From Roseomonas sp. AR75 (lineage in GTDB: Bacteria; Pseudomonadota; Alphaproteobacteria; Acetobacterales; Acetobacteraceae): a DNA stretch of 64,000 nt. The notes under the pieces were generated by a model. The model had not been told where the DNA came from. It searched no databases and saw only the letters and a list, made by a program, of their open reading frames with translations. Position numbers and translations under genes: made by a program. The DNA lies in NCBI RefSeq assembly GCF_005222815.1, contig NZ_STGB01000001.1:1-64000 (forward strand), in the 5' to 3' direction. This document shows, piece after piece, positions 18,301-28,521 of the stretch (position 1 is the stretch's first letter; each line of letters opens with the position of its first letter).

Positions 18301-18454
18301 GCTGTGTCTCTCCCCGCGGTTGGATCCGGTGCGGCGCATGTCGGCATGCGGCGACGGTGATGGCAAGAGCCGATCGGGCGCGCGCACGCTTGCCCGTCGG
18401 CCTGCCATCGGCTTCATTGCATGGCGATCGTGCAGGTTGCGGACGGGGTTGCGC

Positions 18455-19213
18455 ATGGCTCAGACAATCGCGGTGACGGCCGCCGGCTACCGTTTCGTGC
18501 CGGGCGTCTTTCAGTACTCGGCCGGCGTCGCGGCGCTGCCCGGCTTCCGAATCGAGCGCGTGCGCTTCGAGGAGCCAGTGCCGATGGCGGAGGGCTGGCG
18601 CCGCATCGCCGCCTGGCTCGACGCAGCCGGCCGCCCGCGCAATGCCTTCTGCGCCTGCGAACTGCGCTCGCCCGCGCCCTTCACGGAAGAAGGCTTCCGC
18701 AGCTTCAACACCGCCTATGCCGCGGTGTTGCGCGACTGGGGCGTGCTGCTCGACGGCAACGTCAATCCGGTTGCGCGCAGCAATGTCTGTCCCGAGGTCG
18801 CGCCGCCCGCCGAGCCCGGCTTCCACGCCTTCTCCTACACGGTCCCGGCGGCCGACGCGCCGCCTTCCTTCGTTGTCGCCGGCAGCGGCGAGGCTGAGGA
18901 AGGCCATGCCAACTACCGCGACCACATCGTGGCGCTGGACGACACCTCACCGGCCGGCCTGCGCAGCAAGGCGCGCTGGGTGCTGGGCGAGATGGAGCGA
19001 CGGATGGGCGCGCTCGGCGGCAACTGGGCGGGCACGACGGCGGCGCAGCTTTACACGGTGTTCGACATCCACCCCTTCCTGGCGGAGGAGATCGTCGCGC
19101 GCGGCGCGGCGCGCCATGGCCTGACCTGGCATTACTGCCGTCCGCCGGTGGTCGGGCTCGACTACGAGATGGACTGCCGGCGCGTTGCTGTGGAGCACGT
19201 CGCGGCGGCATAA
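18455..19213 (+). CDS. 2-amino-5-chloromuconate deaminase-like (CnbZ family) protein
   Basis: The 252-residue protein reads AGYRFVPGVFQYSAGVAALP, then CACELRSPAPFTEEGF and FDIHPFLAEEIVARGAA. I recognise it as the family named after CnbZ, which removes the amino group from 2-amino-5-chloromuconate in chloronitrobenzene breakdown; it is distantly YjgF/RidA-like. No ring-cleaving dioxygenase is nearby, so the substrate here is probably another enamine or imine product. It is divergent from livK. ATG 18455 is followed directly by the conserved start of the family. Confidence 0.6.
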   Translation: MAQTIAVTAAGYRFVPGVFQYSAGVAALPGFRIERVRFEEPVPMAEGWRRIAAWLDAAGRPRNAFCACELRSPAPFTEEGFRSFNTAYAAVLRDWGVLLDGNVNPVARSNVCPEVAPPAEPGFHAFSYTVPAADAPPSFVVAGSGEAEEGHANYRDHIVALDDTSPAGLRSKARWVLGEMERRMGALGGNWAGTTAAQLYTVFDIHPFLAEEIVARGAARHGLTWHYCRPPVVGLDYEMDCRRVAVEHVAAA

Positions 19214-19248
19214 GGGCGTTGCGCATGTCCGGCGCCGCGCCTTACCGG

Positions 19249-20238
19249 TCAGGTGTCCAGCGTCGCCGGATCGAACAGCTCCTCGACCGCGATTTGGCGC
19301 CGCGCGAGGTGCTGCGCGGCAGACCAGCGGCAGACCGCCTGCAGCTCCCCGCGGTTCGCCATGACCCCCTGCCGCCAAGGATCGGCACCGAGCAGCGCGT
19401 GCAGCGCCGCCCATTCCTCCGCCAGGAAGGGAAACATCGTGGCTGGCGAGCTGGCGGCCAGCGCCGTCTCCCATTCCTCCTCCGCCATGCGCTGCGCGGC
19501 GAGGAAGGCGTCGAACAGCGCCCGGCCAACAGCTGGGGCACGCGCCAGCACGTCCCGCCGCACGCCGATGACATGCATGATCGGGAACAGGCCCGTGCGC
19601 CGGAAATAGGCCTCCGCCGCCGCGCGCGGATCGGGGAACAGCCGCGTCACGCGTGGATCGCCGGCGGCGAAGGCGGCGGGTGGCGTGGGCGACAGGATGG
19701 CGTCGATCTCGCCGGCGAGCAGCGCGGCGTTCAGCGTCGCGCCCTCCGCCAGCGGGCGCACATCCATGCCCGGCGGCAGCTCGAGCGGCAGCCGCTCCTT
19801 GCGCCCGGCCGCATTGGTGCCGGCGGTGCGCCAGGCGATGCCGTTCACCTCCACGCCTTGGTCATCGGCCAGGATGCCGCGCAACCAGAGGCCGAGCGTC
19901 ATCTGGTATTCCGGGATGCCGACGCGCCGCCCTTCCAGGTCCTTGGGCGTCGTGATGCCGGCATCGCGCCGGAGATAGATGCAGCCATGCCGGAAGGCGC
20001 GCGCGACGAAGACGGGCAGCGCGACATAGGCCGCATCGCCACGCGAGACCTGCATGATCTGCGAGGAGAGGGAGAGCTCCGTCACGTCGAACTCCGCGCG
20101 CGTGACGGCGCGCGGGAAGGTCTGCTCCGAGGCCAGAGGGAGCGCCGCGATGCGCGCCCCCGCCACCGCGAGGCGCCCGTCGAGCAGCGGGCGCACGCGG
20201 TCATAGGCGCCGCAGGCGAGCGTGAGGGTGAGCGTCAC
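19249..20238 (-). CDS. 4,5-dihydroxyphthalate decarboxylase-like protein (paralogue)
   Basis: The 329-residue protein is a diverged paralogue of the one at 12814-13800. It shares FDVTELSLSSQIMQVSRGD, RAFRHGCIYLRRDAGI and GRRVGIPEYQMT, and has no signal peptide. The GTG start at 20238 overlaps the stop of the upstream Bug-type binding protein gene. Presence of two copies, each next to a different transporter gene, suggests either related decarboxylases with different substrates or cytoplasmic proteins of binding-protein fold; sequence alone does not decide. Confidence 0.72.
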   Translation of the reverse strand: MTLTLTLACGAYDRVRPLLDGRLAVAGARIAALPLASEQTFPRAVTRAEFDVTELSLSSQIMQVSRGDAAYVALPVFVARAFRHGCIYLRRDAGITTPKDLEGRRVGIPEYQMTLGLWLRGILADDQGVEVNGIAWRTAGTNAAGRKERLPLELPPGMDVRPLAEGATLNAALLAGEIDAILSPTPPAAFAAGDPRVTRLFPDPRAAAEAYFRRTGLFPIMHVIGVRRDVLARAPAVGRALFDAFLAAQRMAEEEWETALAASSPATMFPFLAEEWAALHALLGADPWRQGVMANRGELQAVCRWSAAQHLARRQIAVEELFDPATLDT

Positions 20239-21212
20239 GTCGCGCGGATGCCGGCCCGCTGCACGGTCACGCGCATGCGCTCGAGCTCGGTGGCGATGAG
20301 CTGGCGGAAGGCCTCGGGCGAGCGCGGCGCGGGCTCCGCGCCTTCCAGCGCGAGGCGCTGGCGCACCTCCTCGTCTCCGAGCAGCCCGTTGATCATGGCA
20401 TTGAGCCGCGCGATCACCTCCGGCGGCGTGCCGGCTGGCGCGACCAGCCCGTGCCACTGCACCAGCTCGAAGCCCGGCACCGCGCGAGCGCCCACAGGCG
20501 GCACGCCCGGCACCAGCGGGGACGGCTCATTCGCGCTGACGCCGATGGCGACCAGCCGGTTCTCGCGCGCGGCCGGCAGCACCACCGGCGCGCCGGCGAA
20601 GCTGCACTTCACCCGGCCGGAGAGAAGGTCGGCCAGCATCGGACCGTTGCCGCGATAGGGCACGGCGACGAGATCGAGGCCCGCCGCATCCGCGAAGGCC
20701 GCCATGGTGATGTGCGAGGCGCTGCCATTGCCGGCATTGCCGTATTCCAGGCTGCCCGGATTGGCCTTGGCGAGCGCGACGAATTCCTCAGCCGTGCGCG
20801 CCTGCACGGATGGGTGCACCACCAGCACGGATGGCAGCGTGGCGACCAGCGCCACAGGGGCAAAATCGCGCAGCACGTCGTAGGGGTTGTTCGGGTAGAT
20901 CCAGGGATTCACCGCGAGCGTGCCGATATGTCCCCACATCAAGGTGTGGCCGTCAGCAGCGCTGCGCACGACGTGCATCGCGCCCACCGTGCCACCGGCG
21001 CCGCCGCGATTGTCCACCACCACCGGATGTCCGCCCAACGCCTGCTGCAGCTTCGCCGCCATCGGCCGCGCCAGCAGGTCATTCGACCCGCCAGGCGGGA
21101 AGGGCACCACGATGGAGATCGGCCGCGACGGCCAACCCTGGGCCAGCGCGGGCAGGGCCAGCGGAACAGGCATCGTCGCGGCCAACAAGCCAAGCCGGCG
21201 TCGGGTGATCAT
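20235..21212 (-). CDS. Tripartite tricarboxylate transporter-type binding protein (Bug/TctC)
   Basis: The 325-residue protein has a twin-arginine-like signal (MITRRRLGLLAATMPV) and typical Bug family segments: ISIVVPFPPGGSNDLLAR, VVVDNRGGAGGTVGA and a C-terminal EAFRQLIATELERM. Bug proteins bind organic acids or aromatic compounds. No tctA or tctB membrane gene is present in the window, so it is an orphan that may share a permease encoded elsewhere or act as a sensor. ATG 21212 was preferred because the signal peptide begins there. Confidence 0.9.
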   Translation of the reverse strand: MITRRRLGLLAATMPVPLALPALAQGWPSRPISIVVPFPPGGSNDLLARPMAAKLQQALGGHPVVVDNRGGAGGTVGAMHVVRSAADGHTLMWGHIGTLAVNPWIYPNNPYDVLRDFAPVALVATLPSVLVVHPSVQARTAEEFVALAKANPGSLEYGNAGNGSASHITMAAFADAAGLDLVAVPYRGNGPMLADLLSGRVKCSFAGAPVVLPAARENRLVAIGVSANEPSPLVPGVPPVGARAVPGFELVQWHGLVAPAGTPPEVIARLNAMINGLLGDEEVRQRLALEGAEPAPRSPEAFRQLIATELERMRVTVQRAGIRAT

Positions 21213-21276
21213 GTGTCGGTGCTCCCAGCGGTGCAGAGCCGAAGCTGGCCCCGCCGCGCCAGCTCGACAAGCCACC

Positions 21277-21414
21277 CGGGCAGGCGGCCTCATCGGAGAG
21301 GCCGTCCATGTGCTTCACCAGGTGCAGTCCGACCATGCGGCGGGTGGACAACCCGGGCCGGCCGACGCCGTCGCGATAGAGCGGGCCGAAAGCGGTGCCG
21401 AAGCGCTGCCAGTC
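21277..21414 (-). pseudogene. IS5-like transposase fragment in a 362-bp gap
   Basis: About 46 codons on the minus strand encode DWQRFGTAFGPLYRDG, RPGLSTRRMVGLHLVKHM and GLSDEAAC, the N-terminal DNA-binding region of an IS5/IS1182-like transposase. The sequence is cut on both sides and no inverted repeats are visible. It lies in the non-coding stretch 21213-21574 between the two catabolic units; I see nothing else in that stretch. Confidence 0.6.
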
Positions 21415-21574
21415 GCCCGCTCCAGACAGGAGCCTTGCAAACGCAAATACTCGCGCCAGCCGGAAACCCCGCATTCCTCGGACTTCCGCGTTGTCCACGG
21501 CCGACGAGTCTAGTCTAGCGCCGGGCGCGAGGCTCAATCGGCCGACGACGAGCGAGCCCTGACGCCTCACCCCC

Positions 21575-22447
21575 TCACGATGTTCCTAGATTCAGCCTGG
21601 AGTCCGAGGCGTCGCGCAGCGCGTCGCCGACGAAATTGAAAGCTAGAACCGTCAGGAAGATGGCGAGGCCAGGAAACACGCTCATCCACCAGTACTGCCA
21701 GCGGTCCATGCCGATGGCGATCATGTAGCCCCAGCTCGGCGCCGGCGGACGCACGCCCAGGCCGAGGAATGACAGCGAGGACTCGGTGATGAGCGCGGTC
21801 GAACCGCTAAGCGATGCGTAGATGATGAGATTGCCCGTCACGTTGGGCCAGAGATGGCGCAGGATGATGCGCGTATTGCTGGCGCCCGCGACGATCGCCG
21901 CCTTGACGAACTGCCGGCTGCGCAGGCTGAGCACCTCGCTGCGCACGATCCGCGCGAAACCCGGCGCCTTGGCGATGGCGATGGCCAGTGCGGAATTCTG
22001 CACGGAGGGGCCGAGGATCGCGACGATGGCCAACGCGAAGATCAGGAAGGGAAAGGCCATCACCGCATCCATCAGCCGCATCAGCAGCGCATCGATCCAG
22101 CCGCCGACATAGCCGGCGACGAGGCCTATCGTTGCGCCGATCACCGCAGCGCCGGCGACGGAATAGCCGACGACCTGGAGCGAGATCTGGGCGCCCCATA
22201 CGATGCGGCTGAAGATGTCCCTGCCGATCTCGTCGGTGCCGAACCAGTGCCGCCAGGACGGCGCCTGCAAGGCGCGTGCAACGATCCGCTGCGGCGGGAA
22301 CGGCGCGATCCAAGGTGCGAGGAGCGCGGCCACTAGCACGAGGATCAGGAAGGCGAGACCCAGCATGCCGAGCTTGTGCGTGGCGAAGCGCCGCATGTAG
22401 CGGCGGGCGGGCGAGATGCCGGCGGACGAAGCGGCCGTGGCAGACAT
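21575..22447 (-). CDS. dppC: Dipeptide/oligopeptide-type ABC permease (DppC)
   Basis: The 290-residue permease has the DppC N-terminal helix and the segment HWFGTDEIGRDIFSRIVWG that is typical of this subunit, followed by six membrane helices and the EAA-like loop EVLSLRSRQFVKAAIVAGAS. GAGGAGG lies just upstream of ATG 22447, which decides the start over a longer frame. It pairs with DppB, whose gene ends 10 bp upstream. Confidence 0.92.
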   Translation of the reverse strand: MSATAASSAGISPARRYMRRFATHKLGMLGLAFLILVLVAALLAPWIAPFPPQRIVARALQAPSWRHWFGTDEIGRDIFSRIVWGAQISLQVVGYSVAGAAVIGATIGLVAGYVGGWIDALLMRLMDAVMAFPFLIFALAIVAILGPSVQNSALAIAIAKAPGFARIVRSEVLSLRSRQFVKAAIVAGASNTRIILRHLWPNVTGNLIIYASLSGSTALITESSLSFLGLGVRPPAPSWGYMIAIGMDRWQYWWMSVFPGLAIFLTVLAFNFVGDALRDASDSRLNLGTS

Positions 22448-22457
22448 CGCTGCCTCC

Positions 22458-23408
22458 TCAGTATTCGATGCGGGGGTCGACGACGGCGTAGAGCACGTCG
22501 ACGAGGACCGAGACGAGCAGCACGCAACAGACGCTGAACAGCACCGCACCCTGGATGGCGGGGTAGTCTCGCGAGAAGATCGCCTCCACCATCATCGAGC
22601 CGAGCCCGGGAAGCGAGAAGACCGACTCCACCACCACGGCGCCGCCGAGCAGCGCCCCGACCTGCAGCCCGATCACGGTGATCACGGGTATCAGCGCGTT
22701 GCGCAGCCCGTGCCGGATGACCACGCGCGCCTCGGACGCGCCCTTGGCGCGCGCGGTACGGATGTAGTCGAAGCTCAGCACCTCCAGCATCGCGCCGCGT
22801 ACCTGTCGCATGATCAGTCCGGCGAAGGCGGTTCCGATCGTCACCGTCGGCAGCAGCATCAGCTCCAGGTTGCGCAGCGGGTCCTCCCTGAAGGGCACGT
22901 ATCCCGAGGAGGGAAGCCAGCCGAGATGCAGCGAGAAGGTGATGATCAGCAGGATCGCGGCCCAGAAATAGGGCATCGCGACGCTCGCCATGGAGATCAC
23001 GCTGACCACGGTGTCCGCCACGCTGCCCCGCCACTTCGCGGCGATCACCCCGGCAGGGATCCCGATGGCCATGGCAAGCGCGATCGACATCAGGCAGAGC
23101 TGGATCGTCACGGGAATGCGGCCGACCAGCATGTCCAGCACATACTGGCCGCGGTAGAGCGAGCGGCCGAGATCACCGCTCAGGATCGCCGTGAGCCAGC
23201 GCAAGTACTGGATCGGCAGCGGGTCATCCAGGCCGTAGCGGATGCGGGCGGCCGCGCGCTCCGCCTCGCCGGCATTCTCGCCGAGGATCGCGTAGGTGGG
23301 GTCCCCCGGCAGCAGGTTGGTCAGCGCAAAGACGATCATCGAGGCGAGCAGCAGCACCGGCAGCATCTGCGCCAGCCTGACGGCGAGGAACCGGAGGAAC
23401 TTCAGCAT
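22458..23408 (-). CDS. dppB: Dipeptide/oligopeptide-type ABC permease (DppB)
   Basis: The 316-residue permease shows the DppB start MLKFLRFLAVRLAQMLPVLL, the segment LLPGDPTYAILGE and the coupling loop EVLSFDYIRTARAKGASE. Six membrane spans are expected. It lies 7 bp after the GntR regulator gene, so it is in the same operon as the enzymes, although separated from the ATPase genes by three genes. This split order (A-D-F, enzymes, regulator, B-C) is unusual. Confidence 0.92.
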   Translation of the reverse strand: MLKFLRFLAVRLAQMLPVLLLASMIVFALTNLLPGDPTYAILGENAGEAERAAARIRYGLDDPLPIQYLRWLTAILSGDLGRSLYRGQYVLDMLVGRIPVTIQLCLMSIALAMAIGIPAGVIAAKWRGSVADTVVSVISMASVAMPYFWAAILLIITFSLHLGWLPSSGYVPFREDPLRNLELMLLPTVTIGTAFAGLIMRQVRGAMLEVLSFDYIRTARAKGASEARVVIRHGLRNALIPVITVIGLQVGALLGGAVVVESVFSLPGLGSMMVEAIFSRDYPAIQGAVLFSVCCVLLVSVLVDVLYAVVDPRIEY

Positions 23409-23415
23409 CGCGGCC

Positions 23416-24147
23416 TCAGAAGATCTCGTCCGAACGCGACTTGTCGCTCAGGATCGCGGCGACGAAGGGCAGCATCCACTTGAAGTGATTCAGCATCAGC
23501 CGACGCGTGCGGTTGGGGTCGCGCGCGATGATGGATTCGCCGATGGCCTCGTGGAGCCTTATGTCCTGCTCGGGCACCCGCATGTCGCGTTGCAGGTGAC
23601 AGACGCGCTGCACATAGCGGACATGTTCGCTGATGCCGTTGAAGGTCTGCAGGATCATCCGGTTCTTCGAGGCGCGGATGATCGTCGAATGGAACTCGTA
23701 GTCGGCCGAGAGCCATTCGGCCGGGGAATAGAGCCCTTCCCGCAAGCGCCCGGTAATGGCCCGCAGCTGCGTGGCCTCCTCCTCCGTGATGCGCTCGGCG
23801 GCGAGTGCGGCGGCTTCCGTCTCGAGCCCGCGGCGCAGCTCGACGACGTCGTAGAGCCCTTCCGGATAGGTCTGCACCGCGTAGCGGAAGAAATCCTCGA
23901 GCACCAGCGAGTTGAGCGGGTTGACCGTGGTCTGCTTGCCCTGCTGGACCTTGACGATGCCCATCACGCTGAGCTGGTCGATCGCCTCGCGTGCCGTGGG
24001 CTTGCTGATGCTGAACTCGCGGCAAAGCTCCGCCTCCGGCGGCAGCGCATCGCCGGCCTTCAGCGTGCCGGAGATGATCCATTTGGTGATCTCCTGCGCG
24101 ACGATCGAGGACAACTTGCGCTGATCGCGTGCCCTGACCGCCGTCAT
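23416..24147 (-). CDS. GntR-family regulator (FadR/FCD subfamily)
   Basis: The 243-residue protein has an N-terminal winged helix (about residues 12-75: IVAQEITKWIISGTLKAGDALP, ELCREFSISKPTAREAID split across it) and a C-terminal all-helical FCD domain with likely metal-binding residues (DYEFHSTII, HLQRD, LHEAI). Such proteins repress catabolic operons and release DNA on binding an organic acid. It overlaps the Ldh-type dehydrogenase gene by ATGA. Palindromes at 30118-30127 and 30272-30283 are its likely operators. Confidence 0.9.
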   Translation of the reverse strand: MTAVRARDQRKLSSIVAQEITKWIISGTLKAGDALPPEAELCREFSISKPTAREAIDQLSVMGIVKVQQGKQTTVNPLNSLVLEDFFRYAVQTYPEGLYDVVELRRGLETEAAALAAERITEEEATQLRAITGRLREGLYSPAEWLSADYEFHSTIIRASKNRMILQTFNGISEHVRYVQRVCHLQRDMRVPEQDIRLHEAIGESIIARDPNRTRRLMLNHFKWMLPFVAAILSDKSRSDEIF

Positions 24148-25229
24148 CGGGCCACTCCTTCCTGCCCATGCGGCGCAGGCGCCTGGTTGCGCACCGCCAG
24201 GCGATCCGCAATGCCGACGAGATCAGCGGCGCGCCGGAGATGCCGCGCCAGATCGGGCGTGATGACGAGCCCGTCACGCTGCGCACGCGCTCGGGCCTGG
24301 CGCGACCGCTCGCCCGGCATCACCACAGCGTCGACGCCGGGCAGCGGCGGACAGCTCACGACGCGGTCGCGGAAGGCGGCCACCTGCCCGCGATAGCGAT
24401 CCTCTTCCATCAGCTGGCCGACAGAGAAATAGACCGAGAACAGGCTGTTGGTGTGTGGATGCACGGCGCCGGCGGTGGCGAGGATGGTGGAGGCGATCTC
24501 GCTGAACACCGAGATGGCGAAGCCCTTGAACTCGCCGAAGGTCGTGACCGCGGCATCCCCGGCCATGAAGGCAGCGGGATCCGCGGTCATCGCGCCTTCC
24601 TTCGTGACCAGCCACGGGGCGTCGAGCAGCGTGCCGCGATCGAAGGCCTGCTTGATCGTGCTGCCGGAGACGGCGGAGGTCGCGCAATCCAGGATGATCG
24701 GATCGGATGCGCCAGGGCCCGGCAGGCCCAGCGCGATCGGGTTGGTGTTCAGCCTTCCCTCCCTGCCTCCGAAGGGCGCGACGGGCCCCTCCCGCGGGAT
24801 GCCCTGGCCGAAATGCAGGGAGCCGACGCCCGCGGCGGCCGCGAGCTCGGCCCATCTGCCGTTGCGTCCGAGATGGCCGGAGCCGGAAAGGCACACGAGC
24901 GCGACACCGTCCCGTCGCGCACGCTCCGTGCCGATCCGCGCGGCGAAGACGCCGGTGATCTGCCCGAAGGCGCGGTTGCCTGCGATGCGCGTGATGCTGC
25001 CCGACCCGCTCTCGATCGCGGGGCGCGCCCGGCCATCCACCTCCCCGCGCTGCAGCCGCTCGATGTAGAAGTCGATCTGCCTCGATCCATGCGTATCGTG
25101 GCCGGAGATGTCGGCATCCACCAGCGCCTCCGCCACTTCCGCCGCGATGTCGGGCGCGCAACCGGCGGCCCGCAGGATGTCCGCCAGCGCCGCCTCAAGT
25201 TCCGCCGGGTCGAGACGGGCTGGCGTCAT
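24144..25229 (-). CDS. Ldh-family (malate/L-lactate dehydrogenase type) oxidoreductase
   Basis: The 361-residue protein belongs to the Ldh/YlbC/YiaK-type NAD(P)-dependent 2-hydroxyacid dehydrogenases, unrelated to the classical lactate dehydrogenases. Landmarks are ISGHDTHGSRQIDFYIERL at the N-terminus, SGSGHLGRNGRWAE with the catalytic-site histidine, and PIALGLPG. It would oxidise or reduce a 2-hydroxy/2-keto acid in the pathway fed by the neighbouring dehydratase. ATG 25229 overlaps the dehydratase stop. Confidence 0.88.
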   Translation of the reverse strand: MTPARLDPAELEAALADILRAAGCAPDIAAEVAEALVDADISGHDTHGSRQIDFYIERLQRGEVDGRARPAIESGSGSITRIAGNRAFGQITGVFAARIGTERARRDGVALVCLSGSGHLGRNGRWAELAAAAGVGSLHFGQGIPREGPVAPFGGREGRLNTNPIALGLPGPGASDPIILDCATSAVSGSTIKQAFDRGTLLDAPWLVTKEGAMTADPAAFMAGDAAVTTFGEFKGFAISVFSEIASTILATAGAVHPHTNSLFSVYFSVGQLMEEDRYRGQVAAFRDRVVSCPPLPGVDAVVMPGERSRQARARAQRDGLVITPDLARHLRRAADLVGIADRLAVRNQAPAPHGQEGVAR

Positions 25230-26412
25230 ATCGCGCCCTTCATCGGCACCCATTCGGGCCGTCTCTGGTCCTTCGGCCAGGTCCCGTAGTAGTCGCCGAC
25301 CTCGTCGAAATGCCTGGCGTAGAAGCGCAGCTTGTCGCGATCGATGGACACGCCAAGACCCGGGCCGGTCGGCACCGCGATCTTGCCGTCGCGATAAGCC
25401 ATCTTGCCGCCCTCGATGATGTCGTCCTCGAGGTAGTGGTAGTGGGCGTCGCCCTCGAAGGTCATCTCGGGAATGGACGATGCGGTGTGGAGCATCGCGG
25501 CGAGTTCGATGCCGAACTCGGTGCCGGAATGCATCGCCATTCCGAGCCCGAAGGTGCGACAGACCGCGGCCAGCTCCTGCACGCCGCGCGGCCCTTCCCA
25601 GTAGTGCAGGTCGGTCAGGATGATGTCGGCGGCGCCAAGCCGGATGCCCGGCGCGAGGTCGTCGAACTTGGCGGGATACATGTTGGTGGCGATCGGGATG
25701 CGCACACCGGCGCGCACCGCGGCGTTGCCTGTCAGGCCCCAGGCCGGATCCTCGAAGAACTGGATGGCGAGCGGTTCCAGCCGGCGGCCGATGCGCAGCG
25801 CCGTCGGCACCGACCAGACGCCGTTGGGGTCGATGCGCAGCCCGAAGCCCGGACCCAGCCGCGCTCGGCAGAGCTCCAGCACGCGCGCCTCCTCGTCCGG
25901 GTCGAGCACGCCGGCCTTGAGCTTCATCGCGTTCACACCGAGCGTCTCGTGCAGTTCCACGCAGTGATCTGCCGCGTCCTCGGCGCAGGTGTCGTCGCGA
26001 CCGTCCTTGCGGTCGTAGCGCCAGAACAGATAGGCGATGAAGGGGATCTCGCTGCGTACCGCGCCCCCCAGCAGGTCGCTTACCGGGCGGCCAAGCACCT
26101 TCCCCTGGATGTCGAGGCAGGCCATCTCGATCGCCGCATAGATCAGCGCGTTCGAGAGATAGTAGGCCGAGCGCAGCATGCGCAGCTTGATGGCGTTGAG
26201 GTTGAACGGATCGAGACCCGTCAGGTGCGGCCGGAACTTCTCCATCGCCTTGCGCTGGTCGCCGCCGCCGACCTCACCGAGGCCGACGATCCCCTCATCG
26301 GTGATCAGCTCGATGATGGTGCGCTGGAAGCGACCGGGATGGACGCCGGTGTTGTGACGCAGCTTCGCATTCACCGGAATGGCCGCGCAGGTCACGCGGA
26401 AATCGACGATCT

Positions 26413-26416
<4 letters not shown>
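25226..26416 (-). CDS. Enolase-superfamily sugar-acid dehydratase (glucarate dehydratase-like)
   Basis: The 396-residue protein has the enolase-superfamily capping domain followed by a barrel. The catalytic lysines sit in MKLKAG, metal ligands in RIDPNGVW, FFEDPAW and, with an Asn, IATNMYP, and the basic His in MAMHSGTEFG. This pattern fits the mandelate racemase/glucarate dehydratase subgroups, which remove a proton alpha to a carboxylate. I expect it to convert a sugar acid or related hydroxy acid to a 2-keto-3-deoxy product. Its start overlaps the dppF stop by 4 nt. Confidence 0.85.
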
Positions 26417-27404
<988 letters not shown>

Positions 27405-27408
<4 letters not shown>

Positions 27409-28415
27409 GACAGCGCCTCGGCGCCGATCCGCTCGCAACGGACGTGGTGGCCGGGCCCTGCGTGGTGGAATTCGGCCGCGGCGGAGGGCTTATCGCAGAG
27501 GCCTGGCCGGAACCGGTCGCAGCGCGGATGGAAGGAACAGCCCGGCGGCAGGTTCCGCATGTCCGGCATCGCGCCGCGGATTGCCGAGATCGCCTCGTGC
27601 CGCCCGGCGTCGATGCGTGGGATCGAGCGGATCAGGCCCTGCGTGTAGGGGTGAGCGGGATGGTGCAGCACCGCAGCGGCCGGGCCGGTCTCCACGATGC
27701 GGCCGGCATACATTACCGCCACGCGGTCGGCGACCTCGGCGACCACGCCGAGATCGTGCGAGATGAACAGCATCCCCATGCCGAACTGCGCCTGGATCGC
27801 CTTGATCGTCTCCAGGATCTGCGCCTGGATCGTCACGTCGAGCGCGGTCGTCGGCTCGTCCGCGATAAGCAGCTGCGGCTTGCACGCCAGCGCCATCGCG
27901 ATCATCACGCGCTGGCACATGCCGCCGGACATCTGGTGCGGGAAGGCCTGTGCGCGCAGCGCGGGCTCGGGAATGCCGACGACGGTCAGCAGATCGATCA
28001 CGCGACGACGGAGTTCGGCGGTGGAGACCTTCTCATGCAGGCGGATTGCCTCGGCGATCTGCTCGCCGACCCGCAGCACGGGATTGAGCGAGGTCATGGG
28101 GTCCTGGAAGATCATGGCCATCTTCGCACCGCGGTAGTCACGCAGCCGCGCCTGCGGCATGGAAAGCAGTTCGACCGACGCATCGCGCTCCAGCGCAAGC
28201 GTCACCGTGCCGGCGATCGCCGCGGCCGGGTGCGGCAGCAAGCCCATCACCGCTAGGCTGGTGACCGATTTACCGGAACCGGATTCGCCCACCAGGCCCA
28301 GCGTCTCGCCGCGACCGATCGCGAAGGACACGCCATTCACCGCCGTGACCGTACCATGTGCAAAGCGGACCGAGAGATTCTCGACGCGAAGAAGCGGCGT
28401 GTCCGTAGGAGTCAT
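27405..28415 (-). CDS. dppD: Dipeptide/oligopeptide-type ABC ATPase (DppD)
   Basis: The 336-residue ATPase has Walker A GESGSGKSV, the signature MSGGMCQRVMIAMALA and Walker B LLIADEPTTALD, plus the C-terminal cysteine-bearing region (PPGCSFHPRCDRF). The signature has Met-Cys where Arg-Gln is common. ATG 28415 has no strong ribosome site; a TTG at 28433 preceded by AGGAG at 5-bp spacing would add six residues and may be the true start. A 106-bp gap separates it from dppA. Confidence 0.9.
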
Positions 28416-28521
28416 GCGATCCAGTTCATCCAAGGCAACTCCTATCCCGCCGGCGATGATCGCGTTCGGGCGCGGAGGGAAACAAGCCCGTCCGCGCCCG
28501 GCGGATGCGCCGCGCCGCTTG

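Noticed and set aside
18369..18401. Near-palindrome GCCGATCGGGC...GCCCGTCGGC upstream of livK
   Set aside because: It is imperfect, GC-rich and occurs once; there is no regulator gene nearby to support it as an operator.
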